Shown in pieces: positions 1 to 10,805 of a stretch of 64,000 nucleotides of DNA. The DNA is from Flaccisagitta enflata. Taxonomy: Eukaryota; Chaetognatha; Sagittoidea; Aphragmophora. The number at the start of each line of letters is the position of its first letter. The stretch's first letter is position 1. The notes beneath the pieces were generated by a model. That model worked only from the letters and a program-made list of their open reading frames with translations, ran no database searches and had not been told where the DNA came from. Made by a program: the position numbers and the translations under genes. The DNA lies in contig OZ231127.1 in NCBI GenBank assembly GCA_965153355.1, positions 5,828,001-5,892,000 on the forward strand. The letters run 5' to 3'.

Positions 1-32
1 CTCGTCTGTAAGCAGCCAACATTTTGGACGAG

Positions 33-45
33 GGAGAGAGAGGGA

Positions 46-136
<91 letters not shown>
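33..136. repeat. (GA)n microsatellite
   Basis: Nearly pure GA dinucleotide tract of about 100 bp. It continues from an imperfect gagagg start. No gene is seen here. Confidence 0.97.
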
Positions 137-137
<1 letters not shown>

Positions 138-426
138 ATCAATAAACATGTGACTTTGGGATTCTATAATTTGGTAATCATGATGTCATATCATTGCTGA
201 AGGTTGTATGTACAAGTGCAGTGCATTTGCTCATATCTAGGTGTAACACCTGCACAGAACATTGGCCCTTTAAAGCCGCATCCCAACTCACCGACTAATT
301 TGCCACATCAATTAAGTAGGACAAAAGATACCGGTCGCTGACGTCGTGACTTAAATCCGGCATCCGTCCATCGATCGCGCGCGGTTGCTGTAGATTTGTT
401 CGGAGAGACGTTCTGGATCAGAGACA
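137..426. other. unassigned sequence
   Basis: Mixed-composition DNA between two GA tracts. I see no credible gene, inverted repeat or RNA here. Confidence 0.5.
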
Positions 427-427
427 G

Positions 428-429
<2 letters not shown>

Positions 430-512
<83 letters not shown>
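430..512. repeat. (GA)n microsatellite
   Basis: Pure GA dinucleotide tract. The Arg-Glu and Ser-Leu open frames across it are translated repeat, not genes. Confidence 0.97.
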
Positions 513-515
<3 letters not shown>

Positions 516-700
516 AAAATAGTAATACAGTGGAGCAACGCAAGAGCGCACCCGCTAATAAGGCATGCCCGCCTGTACAGTATTTAGCTTAAAATATAGT
601 CCCTAGAGAGATATTGTAAATATTTCTATGTTGGCAATAAGGCAGCTTCACAATAAAGCATAATTTGGTCCAGTCTCTTGGCATGCGCTCTACACTTTTT

Positions 701-1285
701 GGGCCGATGTCCTGTAGGACAGGGGTGAACCGTTACGTCCGTCTGACATTACGTACATACGTACGTCCCCCCCCTCTGAAGCTTCTCAAGCCTCTCAGGC
801 CTCAAATCCAGCCTCTCAGGCCTCAAATCTGGCCTCTCAGGCCTCAAATCTGGCCTCTCAGGCCTCAAATCAAGCCTCTCAGGTTTCAAATCCAGCCTCT
901 CAGGCCTCAAATCCAGCCTCTCAGGCCTCAAATCCAGCCTCTCAGGCCTCAAATCCAGCCTCTCAGGCCTCAAATCCAGCCTCTTGGGCCTCAAATCCAG
1001 CCTCTTGGGCCTCAAATCCAGCCTCTTGGGCCCTAAATCCAACCTCTCAGACCTTAAATTCTCATTGCATAACATGGCAAATTGACAGAAAATTGAAAAA
1101 AAAAAACACAAAATTCCCAAATGAATATCACAGAGAATTACCCCAAATATGCCATATCAGGACATATGGAACTTCACCCCTGTGTCCTACAGGACATCGG
1201 CCCTTTGGGGCCGCTGCCCTGCTCTCACTCCACTTTTCAGCTAATCACTCCAAGCAGGGCATCGGGTACCGCTGACCATGTGCGA
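701..1285 (+). mobile_element. family-2 hairpin element carrying a 21-bp minisatellite
   Basis: Inverted arms lie at 701-729 and 1173-1203 and enclose a minisatellite. To their right is the conserved family-2 box: GGGGCCGCTG, then a stem TGCCCTGCT (1215-1223) pairing with AGCAGGGCA (1253-1261), then GGGTACCGCTGACC. The same box recurs near 18.5, 27.5, 36.3, 48.3 and 54.2 kb, and inverted near 22.6 kb. No protein is encoded. The mode of mobility is inferred from dispersal only. Confidence 0.6.
790..1060. repeat. 21-bp minisatellite (CCTCTCAGGCCTCAAATCCAG)
   Basis: About 13 tandem copies of a 21-bp unit. Late copies change CAGG to TGGG. The 123-residue open frames on both strands arise because the period is a multiple of three and the unit lacks stops. 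Confidence 0.92.
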
Positions 1286-1289
1286 TCCT

Positions 1290-2128
1290 TGGATGACTTG
1301 TTTTTCTTAAAGACCAGTAAATTTTTTCTGAGGCTAAGATGTTCTTAAATTTTTGTTAATTTAAACTGAAATATTTTAAGCATGTCTTTAATAATTTTTT
1401 AAAATCTGGTTATCAACGTACAGTGATATATTTAATACATAGTATGAAGAGATATTTCTTATTAATTTCTATTTGTTTGAAACTTTTTGTTTAATGTAAA
1501 GCAAAAAATTAATACTTCTTTTTGTAAAAAAATCATAAAAAGAATTTCAGCAAAAACATTATAAACCTGTATTGAAAAATTTTGTTTTCCCTAAATCCAA
1601 AGCTGGGCTTCATCCTTAAAATGTCCTTAATATTTGAGAAAATTTTAGCCTCGTGTCCTTATAAATTTTGTCCTCACTCAGAAAAAATAATGTCGTGAAA
1701 CTCAACTGTAAATGTATTGGGGAAATCAAATGAAAATGATACAAGGAGATATCTGCTGCGACTTTTTAAAAGCCTCAGAGTATCTGTTGACTCTGATTCC
1801 GTAATGCGTCTGTAAGAAAAAAAAAACATTAAGAATGCTTGAGCCTCAAAATAGAACTAAAGATAATAACGCTGAGGCTCACTTCAGAAATCCATGTTCT
1901 TAGAGAATTAAAAGTGTGTATCCTCACCGGCGTTGAAGATTTGACGGTCTTGGTGTTGTGTTCCTATCGCATCAGCTCCGCCATTGAAACGTTAAAAAGA
2001 CTAGCCATTCGAGCGCTAAGGATGTATCCACCTCCGTCGTTTCCACAACATTGCAAACTCTGATGATAGTCCCACCATTGGTACAGTTTTTGTTGCAAGA
2101 CCTACGATTATTCATTTTGTGATAAATG
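1290..2128. other. AT-rich unassigned sequence
   Basis: AT-rich DNA with scattered motifs such as gaggct and gttcttaa, which also occur in the MITE at 14.2-14.6 kb. It may be a decayed relative, but I cannot define ends. No credible coding region is seen. Confidence 0.4.
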
Positions 2129-2165
2129 ACAAGTGGAACAATATCCCTCACTTTACCCAAACTGA
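2129..2165. repeat. solitary terminal fragment of the 4030-4848 MITE
   Basis: AAGTGGAACAATATCCCTCA followed by a CTxTACCxAAACTGAAA-like segment matches the outer end of the element at 4030-4848. Only one end is present. Confidence 0.6.
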
Positions 2166-2296
2166 AAGATATGGAAGAGAGCCTTGTGAGCCCTCACTGA
2201 CTAGTTACTACGCGCATCACTCCTAGTTTTCCATTTTGCAAAATCAGGAAAGCGTGTACACAAAACGTTTTTTTCAGAGGAAGGAGAAATATTAGA

Positions 2297-2654
2297 TGTG
2301 AACCCCCCTAAAACTGTAGCACCCCCCCTTACAGATCAAACTACAGTGATAAATAATGAATAAGATATTTCTAATTAAAGTTTGTTACTGTATTAGTGGC
2401 GCCATCAGAGCGATTTTGCAATTTCCATTCCAGTCTCAAATTATAATATAAAATCATTGATTTTAGGAACTTTTAATAAGAGTTAATTTTAGTGCTTTAT
2501 TAAGCTAAATCTTGATTTAAAAAGCAAAATTAAAAAATCGCTTTGGTGACGCCACCTGCATTGATATAAATATTCTACCTCTACCTTTAAAGTGTTTTTA
2601 ATTTAATCGGCTATAGCTGTAGGTGGGGGTGCTACAGTTTTCAGGGGGTTCACA
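2297..2654. mobile_element. MITE-like inverted-repeat element, about 358 bp
   Basis: The ends are inverted: TGTGAACCCCCCTAAAACTG on the left mirrors a right end reading TGTGAACCCCCTGAAAACTG in reverse complement. Pairing continues through a block with GTGGCGCCATCAGAGCG and its inverted partner, so most of the element can fold back. It has no coding capacity. Target duplication is not clear. Confidence 0.65.
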
Positions 2655-2659
2655 CCTTA

Positions 2660-3600
2660 TATTAATCCTTTCTCTGTAGAACGTGCCCTAACCATTGTAA
2701 GAATTTGATATACGGCCCGATTCTAATCGTTATTTTGCGGCGTAGAGCAGTGATCTCTTTACACACGCAGATCCTCCAAGAGGTAGATAAACATTGAAAA
2801 ATAGACACCCTTACACGTGAAGATGCATACTCACAGGAGACAGACGCTCGCGGTGGGCGCCATATGACCAGGCCTGATTTTAGTGATTTTTTGAAAGAGC
2901 CAGACGGGCTTGCTTCCAACATTTTGACAGAGCCCAACAGGAAAATCATGAGCTCGATATAAATTGTTTCGCCAAATTTTAAAATAAAATCAACCTATAA
3001 TCGTGATAAAAGTTACTAATTAGCTGATGCTATACGATTATCACTAATAGCATGATACAATATGTGAAATACTAAACATGTGAACCGTTTTACTCAATCA
3101 GCTTTAGGGCTTCAAATCCATCTCGATAAGAGTTAGCCTGCCAGGCTCAGAGATCACAAAATATGGGAGCCTGAAAGCAAATTAGAGAGCACTTCATTGG
3201 GCTCGCGGGATCGCTCTAAAATCAGGCCTGCATATGGCCAGCTGTAACTCCTTACTTGACTAGCCGGAACGTTTCCGAAATTGGAAGTGCTGGTGACTGT
3301 CGTGAGAAGTGTCGCAGAAAACATTAGTAGCAAATTGATAGTTATCTTGAAGCCTGTAATCAAATTGCAAAATTAAATAGACCTACTGAAATCAACTTTA
3401 TCCTTACTATGATCTTTGACTGTAAAGTGAAATTTTAAGACGTAGATTTAAAAGAGTTGCCGTCGTGTCCGATATATACGCTTAGATAACAGTTGCGATA
3501 GAATGAATGTTTGTTAACTGTCACGCAGCCGTTATTTTTGGCAAAATGACCATTTGCTCCAAGTGGCTTCACCGTAACTGGAGCAATCATTCGAAGTCAA
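2660..3600. other. unassigned intergenic sequence
   Basis: Mixed sequence without recognisable repeat or gene. A 95-codon minus-strand frame (2662-2949) has no recognisable family signature, and I do not call it. Confidence 0.4.
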
Positions 3601-3605
3601 TTGCT

Positions 3606-4029
3606 CTATGTTTATAGGAAGTTTTGTCCGTCCGTTGGTTCATTGATCTGTCTGTTGGTCCGTTGGTTCATCAAGATAGAGTTGAAAATGCGAAAAACGC
3701 GTGTTTATGATCTGCAGTAGTTATCGTGTGTGGGGGGGGGGGAAGGGAGGAGAGAGTGGGGTTGGGGGGAGGGAGTGAGGCTACAGATAGCGCTGTGGGG
3801 TAGGGTCTTGATATGGGGTTGAGTTGAGAGGCAGGTTTGATTTTAGGGGTAGGGTTGAAACTTGACGGGTCGACGTGAAGGAGCTGGCACCTTTACCATT
3901 ATTAGTCGCGGACTCTAGAACTCGCCGTGTCAGTCCGTAACAAAAACAAGATGCGAGCGTCTCTTTGCTGTTCCGCTCCTCCCCACCCACCCGCGACTTA
4001 GGGGGAGTGTATATATGTATACGGCCTTG
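3606..4029 (+). mobile_element. degenerate family-1 element
   Basis: GTCCGTCCGTTGG-type repeats follow a decayed start, with the B-subfamily phrase gagttgaaaatgcg...aacgcg. The right end CCCGCGACTTAGGGG...GTATACGGCCTTG matches the family-1 far end. The hairpin start is no longer intact, and the interior contains a G-rich expansion. Confidence 0.5.
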
Positions 4030-4848
4030 TGAAAAGTGGAACAATATCCCTCACTGTACCTAAACTGAAATAAATGTTTGGGTGCTTCACATGGCAAAAG
4101 TTTAGAGTGTCCCTTCACCATACCCAAGTAATATAGAGGAGGAAAAACCATGAAAATGACCTTTTTTCTTTTTTTTAATAATTCTTTTACTCTAATTTTG
4201 ACCTCAAAGTTTTTACAGAAATCCTAATAAGCAGCAAAATTCTGAGTAGTATTATTACTGAAAACATAACTGTTTTAAAAAAATCAAAAGATTTATGAGA
4301 ATAAACTATTCTAAAAAGAGAAAAAATAATTAATAATTAATTTAAAGATTGTCAGCATATGGATTTATCTAATTGCATTATGCAAATAAATTATTCAAAA
4401 TGAATTGATGAAAAAAATATAATAGAAGTCACTATATTAGGTGAAGAAATAACACACTTTGCTATGTGAAGCACCTAAACAATCTTTAAATAAACTTTTT
4501 TTTTTCTTCTCTTTATAGAATTGTTAATCTACTTTTTATGTAAGTTTTTTCAAAGTTTTTGTTTTCATATTTTAGTTTATTCTCACAAATATTATGAGTT
4601 TTTAAAACGATTGTTTTCAGTAATAATACTACTCAGAATTTTGCTGATTACTGGCATTTCTGTAAAAACTTTGAGGCCAAAATAAAAATGAGAGTAAAAG
4701 AATTATAAAAAAAAAGGGTCATCTTCATGATTTTTGCTCCTCTTTATTACCTGTGTAAGGTAAAGGGACACTCTAAACTTTTACTATGTGAAGAACCCAA
4801 ACATTTATTTCAGTGTAGGTATGGTGAGGGATATTGTTCCACTTTTCA
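4030..4848. mobile_element. long-TIR MITE, about 819 bp
   Basis: The left end GAAAAGTGGAACAATATCCC is inverted at the right end. Pairing continues through TGAAATAAATGTTTGGGT and GTTTAGAGTGTCCCTT and well inward, giving arms of several hundred bases and an AT-rich centre. There is no transposase. It sits directly against the far end of a family-1 element. Confidence 0.8.
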
Positions 4849-4942
4849 TAATGGTAAAGGTGTATGTCCGGCCGGCTCCTTCGCGTAGACCCTTGACGTC
4901 TAGGTTTATGGCCTGGCAAACCTCCTGAACAGAATTGGATTA

Positions 4943-5162
4943 CACTTTTTATTTTTTATAAGAACATCATTTTTTGGCCGAAGCCTTTATAAGAGATAGA
5001 GATAGGTACTAAAAAAATAACTGACGTTCTTAATTTTGGGGCAATTTCAAGCCTTGATGTTCTTATAAACAAGGTTCTGATGAAACGACAAACAGACCAA
5101 CTCTCTCAAGCCCCAAAGAAAGATAGGTAGATCTCTTCATTCTGATAAAGAAATAAAAAGTG
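4943..5162. mobile_element. 220-bp MITE with TA target duplication
   Basis: Ends read CACTTTTTATTT on both strands and are flanked by TA (4941-4942 and 5163-5164). The internal TATAAGAACA motif is shared with the MITE at 14196-14640. The TA duplication fits the Tc1/mariner superfamily, which is an inference. Confidence 0.75.
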
Positions 5163-5164
5163 TA

Positions 5165-5504
5165 GTCCAGTCAACATCTTTACCTACGTTTGATTGATTC
5201 AAGGTCGCCATGATTTGGTTGCCGTGATTGGGTTGTCTCGATCATGGTTTGCGTTTCGTGCCGTTGTCTTCTGAGCCGTCTTCAATTATCGACACAGTGC
5301 AGAAATGACACTGACCAAGAGTACGTTAGTGAAAGTACGTCAGCGACATTGAAAATTGTGTCGTTGAAACTTGAAATTGAAAGTGAGGGTCTCGCATCTT
5401 GGTCTGAGCATTTTTTTTTTCATTAGTCAAATCACAGCTTCGCCGATTGTACATCAGTGAACAAAAGGTCAGCAGTCAGCCTGTGTCGTGAGAGTAGCGA
5501 CGTC

Positions 5505-5505
<1 letters not shown>
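5165..5505. other. unassigned sequence
   Basis: No supported gene or repeat. A 60-codon plus-strand frame at 5244-5426 shows no recognisable domain. Confidence 0.4.

Positions 5506-5508
<3 letters not shown>

Positions 5509-5600
<92 letters not shown>
5509..5600. repeat. (GA)n then (GACA)n microsatellite
   Basis: GA dinucleotide tract grading into GACA repeats at its right end. Confidence 0.96.
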
Positions 5601-5724
5601 CGCACATACGCACGCACAAAGATTGGTTCAGCAATTTGTGAAACTTTACAGCCGTTGAAATGGAAGCATGAAAATCTGAATCAAGATAAAAACACTCATT
5701 CAAATCCAACAGTGTAAATCAGAC

Positions 5725-5796
5725 GATCCAGTTGTGCAGTGGTAACAAGCGCGCCCGCAGAACTCTCACCCGGGGTTCGATTCCCGTAGTAGACCA
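5725..5796 (+). pseudogene. tRNA-like sequence (tRNA-Cys-like pseudogene or SINE head)
   Basis: An A-box-like TTGTGCAGTGG and a perfect B box GGTTCGATTCC (5774-5784) lie at tRNA spacing. GCA falls at the anticodon position, as in tRNA-Cys, and the sequence ends ...GACCA, followed by a T run that could stop RNA polymerase III. The putative 5' acceptor strand does not pair with the 3' strand, so a working tRNA is unlikely. A tRNA-derived SINE head is equally possible, and only one copy is visible here. Confidence 0.5.
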
Positions 5797-6002
5797 TACG
5801 TTTTTCTCTCTGTTTTCGTTCAAATTTTTACCATTCCGGTGTATTAATATACAAAATAATAAATCAACTGTTTTTATGTTAATTTTCACGGCAGTGACAT
5901 AAAACTTTTCACAGAGCTTCTATGGGGGCCTTGGGTTCTATCAAACACCATCAAAGATTTTTAGTTGCGCCGGAAACATTGTGCATCCTCTACCCTTAAG
6001 TC

Positions 6003-6294
6003 CGTCAGAACTTACTGGTTGGGAATGAATTCTTTATTGAATAAAGAATGGTTTTTTCTTTCTCACGAGTTTCACTGAATTAACCGAAAACAGATAATAA
6101 GAGAGGAGAGACAGACAGGCAGACATCACCACATGTAGACGTAGCGAAAGACAGACAGACAGTAACATAGATCAGGATTTGTTGAATTCGCTGATTTGCC
6201 CAAATGGAAATTTAATATGTGCTCAGCAATTTAGACCCAGCTTAGAATTCCATCTCTTATTTGCATTCGAGGGTTTCATTACGGTCTCGTTTTT
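6003..6294. repeat. segmental duplication copy A, part 1
   Basis: Matches 36924-37212 almost base for base, from AGTCCGTC(A/C)GAACTTACTGG to the T run after GGTCTCG. Copy A then holds a 501-bp insertion that copy B lacks. Confidence 0.93.
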
Positions 6295-6795
6295 AGTCGC
6301 GTGCTACGCGACTCTATAAGCCACTTTTCGGTCGGTCGGTCCGTCGGTCGGTCGGTTGGTCCGTAACAAAACTGTTTAAAAGGCTTTTTACACAAAATAT
6401 AGACATTTTAAAAGTTTTTGAATGTTTCTAAGGCATTTGTAAGCCTCTATAAGCCACTTTTTGGTAGGTCAGTTGGTCAATTGGTCTGTCCGTCTGTCCG
6501 TCACAAAGTTGTTTAAAGGGTGTTACAGCCAATTTTAAGACATTTTGAATGTTTTTGAATGTTTTATGTCATTCATACACTTCTAAAAAACATTTTTTTG
6601 TCTGTCTGTCCGTCCATCCGTCCGTCTGTCCATCTGTCCATCTGTCTGTCTGTCCATTTGTTTGTCACAAAGATGTTTTTAAGACTTTTTGTTGCTAGTT
6701 CAAAGGTCTTTTTAAATGTTTTAGTCTGTTCATCTGTCTGTTTGCCTGACTTTTCTGAAAGTGCTGAGGCACGCGACTTAGGTTTAATGACCTTG
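6295..6795 (+). mobile_element. family-1 element (A hairpin, long form) at a defined insertion site
   Basis: Starts with the hairpin AGTCGCG-tgcta-CGCGACT in a T run and ends GACCTTG before TTTCAACG. A far-end GCACGCGACT is present near 6770. The duplicated copy B (37201-37213) has only the uninterrupted T run, so the edges are known. The interior has about three diverged units, each with GTCC-type repeats followed by CACAAAG/TTGTTTAAA motifs, suggesting internal amplification. Confidence 0.85.
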
Positions 6796-6853
6796 TTTCA
6801 ACGCCGTTTGAAAAAATATCAGCTCCTTTCTTGTTTTCATCCTCTATATATAT

Positions 6854-6940
6854 ATGCGTCATCGCATCTCTATCAGAGGGTCTGTCCGTCCATCCGGCAT
6901 CAGTTATGCCGCTCTAAAACGCCGCGGATGACGCATCGAG
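6854..6940 (+). mobile_element. family-1 element, D subfamily, very short
   Basis: The hairpin ATGCGTCATCGCAT (of AGATGCG-tcat-CGCATCT) is followed by CTATCAGAGGGTCTGTCCGT. The far end holds GATGACGCATC, the inverted copy of the first arm. The hairpin is also present at 37262, but the rest is not. Confidence 0.55.
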
Positions 6941-7118
6941 TTGACGAATCGGGTTTGTTGAATGTTGATTTGGAAAATTCAGGGCAACAGTCCGATTGAG
7001 CGACCTAACCTTATGAATAGAGACGCATTTGAGGTAATGAATGTTCTAGTCCTTTTAGGACGAGGAAAGATTAAACGGTCATCATATTATACTAAGCAAA
7101 CTTTTGTGGATAAAAAAA

Positions 7119-7266
7119 CAATGCCGGATACATGGCATGACAGTCGCAGATGGTTGGGCAGGGGCCGTAATGCAAAAACAGCTTGAATTTCATATATATT
7201 TGGGACATACCGACCGACCGACCGACCGACAAAGCAAGTTGTAGGTAGAGTTGCGTGTCCGCGACT
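7119..7266 (-). mobile_element. family-1 element, minus orientation
   Basis: Read on the minus strand it starts AGTCGCG-gaca-CGCAACT, continues CTCTACCTACAACTTGC and (GTCG)n, and ends ...GTATCCGGCATTG. The hairpin has one unpaired position, as if one arm is A-type and the other B-type. The far arm matches only about 7 of 10 bases. Confidence 0.6.
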
Positions 7267-7375
7267 GAAAATCAAAAAAAGGAAAACTTTTTGGTCTAGT
7301 CTGCACCAAGTAGCTTCACACTAACCTAGGACTGCACTGATCTTGATGAAACAGTGATAACAAGCTTTGATGTTA

Positions 7376-7573
7376 AATAAGGCCAGATACACAGCTACCC
7401 CAGTTGCTTGCGGGTGAGTAATAAGGGTAACAGAGCGTTTGGGCAGGAGCAGTGAGGTCAAAGAATGAAAAATAAAAAGAAAAATAAAATGTGACCGACA
7501 GAATGACGGACGCATGGACAAATGGACGGACGGACGGACGGATGGACGGGCGGACGGACAAAGCAGATTGTGG
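7376..7573 (-). mobile_element. family-1 element lacking its hairpin end
   Basis: It has the far end AAGGCCAGATACACAGCTACCCC on the plus strand, then the usual GGGCAGGAGCAGTGAGGTCA phrase and GACGGACGGAC repeats. The AGTCGCG hairpin end is missing where duplicated flank begins (GACTAAGAATAACTG). Confidence 0.65.
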
Positions 7574-7832
7574 AGACTAAGAATAACTGTTGAAAACACG
7601 AATCAGAAAGCGATGCAAAATCAACAGGTCAATCGGTAATTTTCCACCAACAAAGTTAGATCATCGTTTAACCAACAGAACAGGTCCAACAGCAAATTCG
7701 AACGAAGAACAAATGTTTAACATAGATAAGTCAACAGCATTGTTAAAGCATCAAAAAAGGTCAATCATCAACATAAGGCCAATGTTAAGCCAACAACAAA
7801 GGTCAATCGACACAGTCAAACCAACAGTATTG

Positions 7833-8231
<399 letters not shown>

Positions 8232-8426
8232 TCAGAGACATTGTCACACTAAAGAGCTTGAAAAATTTTGTTTAAGATATGCTAATAATGGGGAAAATAT
8301 GATAAATCAATATTAATTCAAATCTATCGCTCTTCTTGTTCTATCATTTTGTTCCGTTTTAGTTGGTTATGTATATCACAAGCCATGTTTTTTGTGCCCA
8401 AATTGACTCCTTTTTCGAAATGTTTA

Positions 8427-9013
8427 CTATCTTGGAAAAAATAAAAGTCCAAGCTGAATAAAAGAATGATTTGATTTCAAATCTGATAAAATAATGACCA
8501 TTTTCATAAGCCCAGTACTTAGAATGACCTTTTTAGAGCTTAGAAACGGCTTGCATCTGTAAGGGCATGTCTTGGTAAAGAGTATAATGCCATTTTGAAG
8601 TATAATGCCTCCACAAATTTTTACAATTTCTGAGAATTACCGTTCTCACTCTTTTTGATGTAGAATCCAAACAAATAGAGCTATGAGTCTCTGCTTGGCG
8701 GCAATAGATAGCCCTGATCAAGAGCTTCAAAATGGTCACTGATTTTTCTTTCAAATTTTGCATATCAAAGCAACACTGTAACAAAATGTCATGCATTTAT
8801 ATTCTAATAAAGTTTTGTGTCCATTTCCTAAAATCAACACTTTCACTTATTTTGATGTAAAATCTAAACAAACAACCTGATGAGTCTCAGCTTGGCACCA
8901 TTTGCTAGCCCTGTTTATTAGCTTTATTTTGATCACCAATTTTTATATCAAATCATGTATATTAAAGTTATATTATGACAAAACGTCCTGGACTTTTATT
9001 TTTTCCAAGATAG
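8427..9013. mobile_element. 587-bp MITE with 25-bp perfect TIRs and TA target duplication
   Basis: The ends begin CTATCTTGGAAAAAATAAAA and are perfectly inverted for 25 bp. TA flanks both sides (8425-8426, 9014-9015). The duplicated locus at about 38420-38435 reads CGAAATGTTTATTAACATTC without the element, so this is a confirmed insertion. Inside are two diverged tandem copies of about 200 bp with GATGTA(G/A)AATC(C/T)AAACAAA. It has no transposase. A Tc1/mariner relationship is inferred from the TA duplication. Confidence 0.92.
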
Positions 9014-9019
9014 TATAAA

Positions 9020-9300
9020 CATTCTTATCCAACAAACCGTCTCCATACAACCTTTCTCTTTTAACATACCGTGTGCCGTGGGTATGGCATTAGGCGATGT
9101 CGCCCTGTTCATTCCCTTCATAAAGGATTCCATTCTTTTAAACTCTGCCGCGGAAACTCTTGGCATGGAAATCGGGACCGTGCAATGAAAACGAGAATAG
9201 TCAGCGCGGTAATGGTCCTAGTTGGAAAGGAGAATTACAACATTACTTTTATTAACAACAACAACGACAACGTCGACAACAACAAAAACGACAACGACAA
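9020..9300. repeat. segmental duplication copy A, part 3 (single 87-bp unit)
   Basis: Contains one copy of the 87-bp unit that is amplified to about 18 copies at 38445-40040. It is followed by shared single-copy sequence (GCCGCGGAAACTCTTGGCAT, then GAAAACGAGAATAGTCAGCG) leading into the CAA/CCA tract. Confidence 0.92.
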
Positions 9301-9825
<525 letters not shown>

Positions 9826-9973
9826 CCTTTGACTTATGTCCTTCTTTGTAAGAAGTTCTTACATCATGAAAGGAGGTTAGTCTTTCGAAGCGATGACCCC
9901 ATAGAATTTCATTGGGCAAATATGATGATCGAGCCTAAAATGTTAAAATGATTATCTTTAGTTTTTATGAAAA
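9826..9973. repeat. segmental duplication copy A, part 4
   Basis: TTTCTGCCTTTGACTTATGTC...GAAAGGAGGTTAGTCTTTCG matches 40547-40680, up to the A run where a family-1 element is inserted in this copy. Confidence 0.9.
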
Positions 9974-10211
9974 CAAGGCCGGATACACGGCTACCCCAGT
10001 CGCGTGCGGGTGGGCAGGGGCCGCAATTGAGGTCAATGCATCATTTGGGCAGGAGCAGTGAGGCCAGAGACCGCAAAAAAAACAAAAAAAGTGAAGTGTG
10101 ACGGACGGACGGACCGACCGACGGACCGACCGACGGACGGACCGACCGACCGATGGACTGACGGACCAACGGACCGACAAAGCAGGGTGTAGAGTCGCGT
10201 AGCACGCGACT
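9974..10211 (-). mobile_element. family-1 element (A subfamily) with known empty site
   Basis: On the minus strand it begins AGTCGCG-tgcta-CGCGACT, CTACACCCTGCTTTGTCGGT, then GTCC/GGTC repeats, CACACTTCACTTTTTTTG, GCTCCTGCCCAAATG, GCCCCTGCCCACCCGCACGC and ends CGGCCTTG. Here 4 and 5 A residues flank it. The duplicated locus at 40683-40689 has 7 A and no element, which fits a 2-nt target duplication. Confidence 0.9.
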
Positions 10212-10474
10212 AAAAAGTGTCAGGAGGCCTTGCTTAGTAAGCTTTGTTTAACACAATTCAGCTTACATTCGCACGAGTTTGAAATGTTCTTCAAGAAGTG
10301 ATCAATACCTGAGCAGTCATCCCAGTAGACTCCAGTATGCCTTCAAGAAGCACAACAAGTTCGAAATGATCTTTAAGGAGTGATCGATACCTGAGCAGTC
10401 ATTCCTGTAGACTCGAGTATACCTTCAAAGGGCCAAAGTGGAGAACTCCAAATTGTGGTTGTGCACTTGTTTTT

Positions 10475-10683
10475 AGTCGCGTGCTACGTGACTCTACACC
10501 CTGCTTTGTCGGTCGGTCCGTCCCTCCGTCGGTCCGTCCGTTGGTCCGTCCATCCGTCACACTTTACTTTTACGGCATTTTTGGGGTTTTTGGCTATACC
10601 GCTCCTGCCCAAATGCTCCACTGACCTAAAATATGGCCCCTGCCCACCCGCACGCGACTGGGGTAGCCGTGTATCCAGCCTTG
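10475..10683 (+). mobile_element. family-1 element (A subfamily), 209 bp
   Basis: Begins AGTCGCG-tgcta-CGTGACT (one arm mutated) in a T run, then CTACACCCTGCTTTGTCGGT, GTCC repeats, CACACTTTACTTTT, GCTCCTGCCCAAATGCTCC and GCCCCTGCCCACCCGCACGC. It ends GTATCCAGCCTTG before TTTT. The far arm GCACGCGACT is the exact inverse of the first arm AGTCGCGTGC. Confidence 0.88.
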
Positions 10684-10696
10684 TTTTAACAAATCT

Positions 10697-10805
10697 ATAA
10701 CTGCAACCTCACCCCTACACTTAACATGACCTCTAACCCTACCCTTAACCTTAAACCCACCCCTATCCCTAACCCAACCCCTAACCCTAATGTAAACCCC
10801 AGCCA
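10697..10805. repeat. degenerate CCCTAA-like repeat
   Basis: Imperfect repeats of the form CCCCTAACCCTAA and ACCCTTAACC. They resemble animal telomere repeat TTAGGG on the other strand, but are too irregular to be a recent telomere addition. Confidence 0.55.

Noticed and set aside
5725-5796. Functional tRNA-Cys gene
   Set aside because: The internal promoter boxes are good, but the acceptor strands do not pair, so I keep only a pseudogene or SINE-head call.
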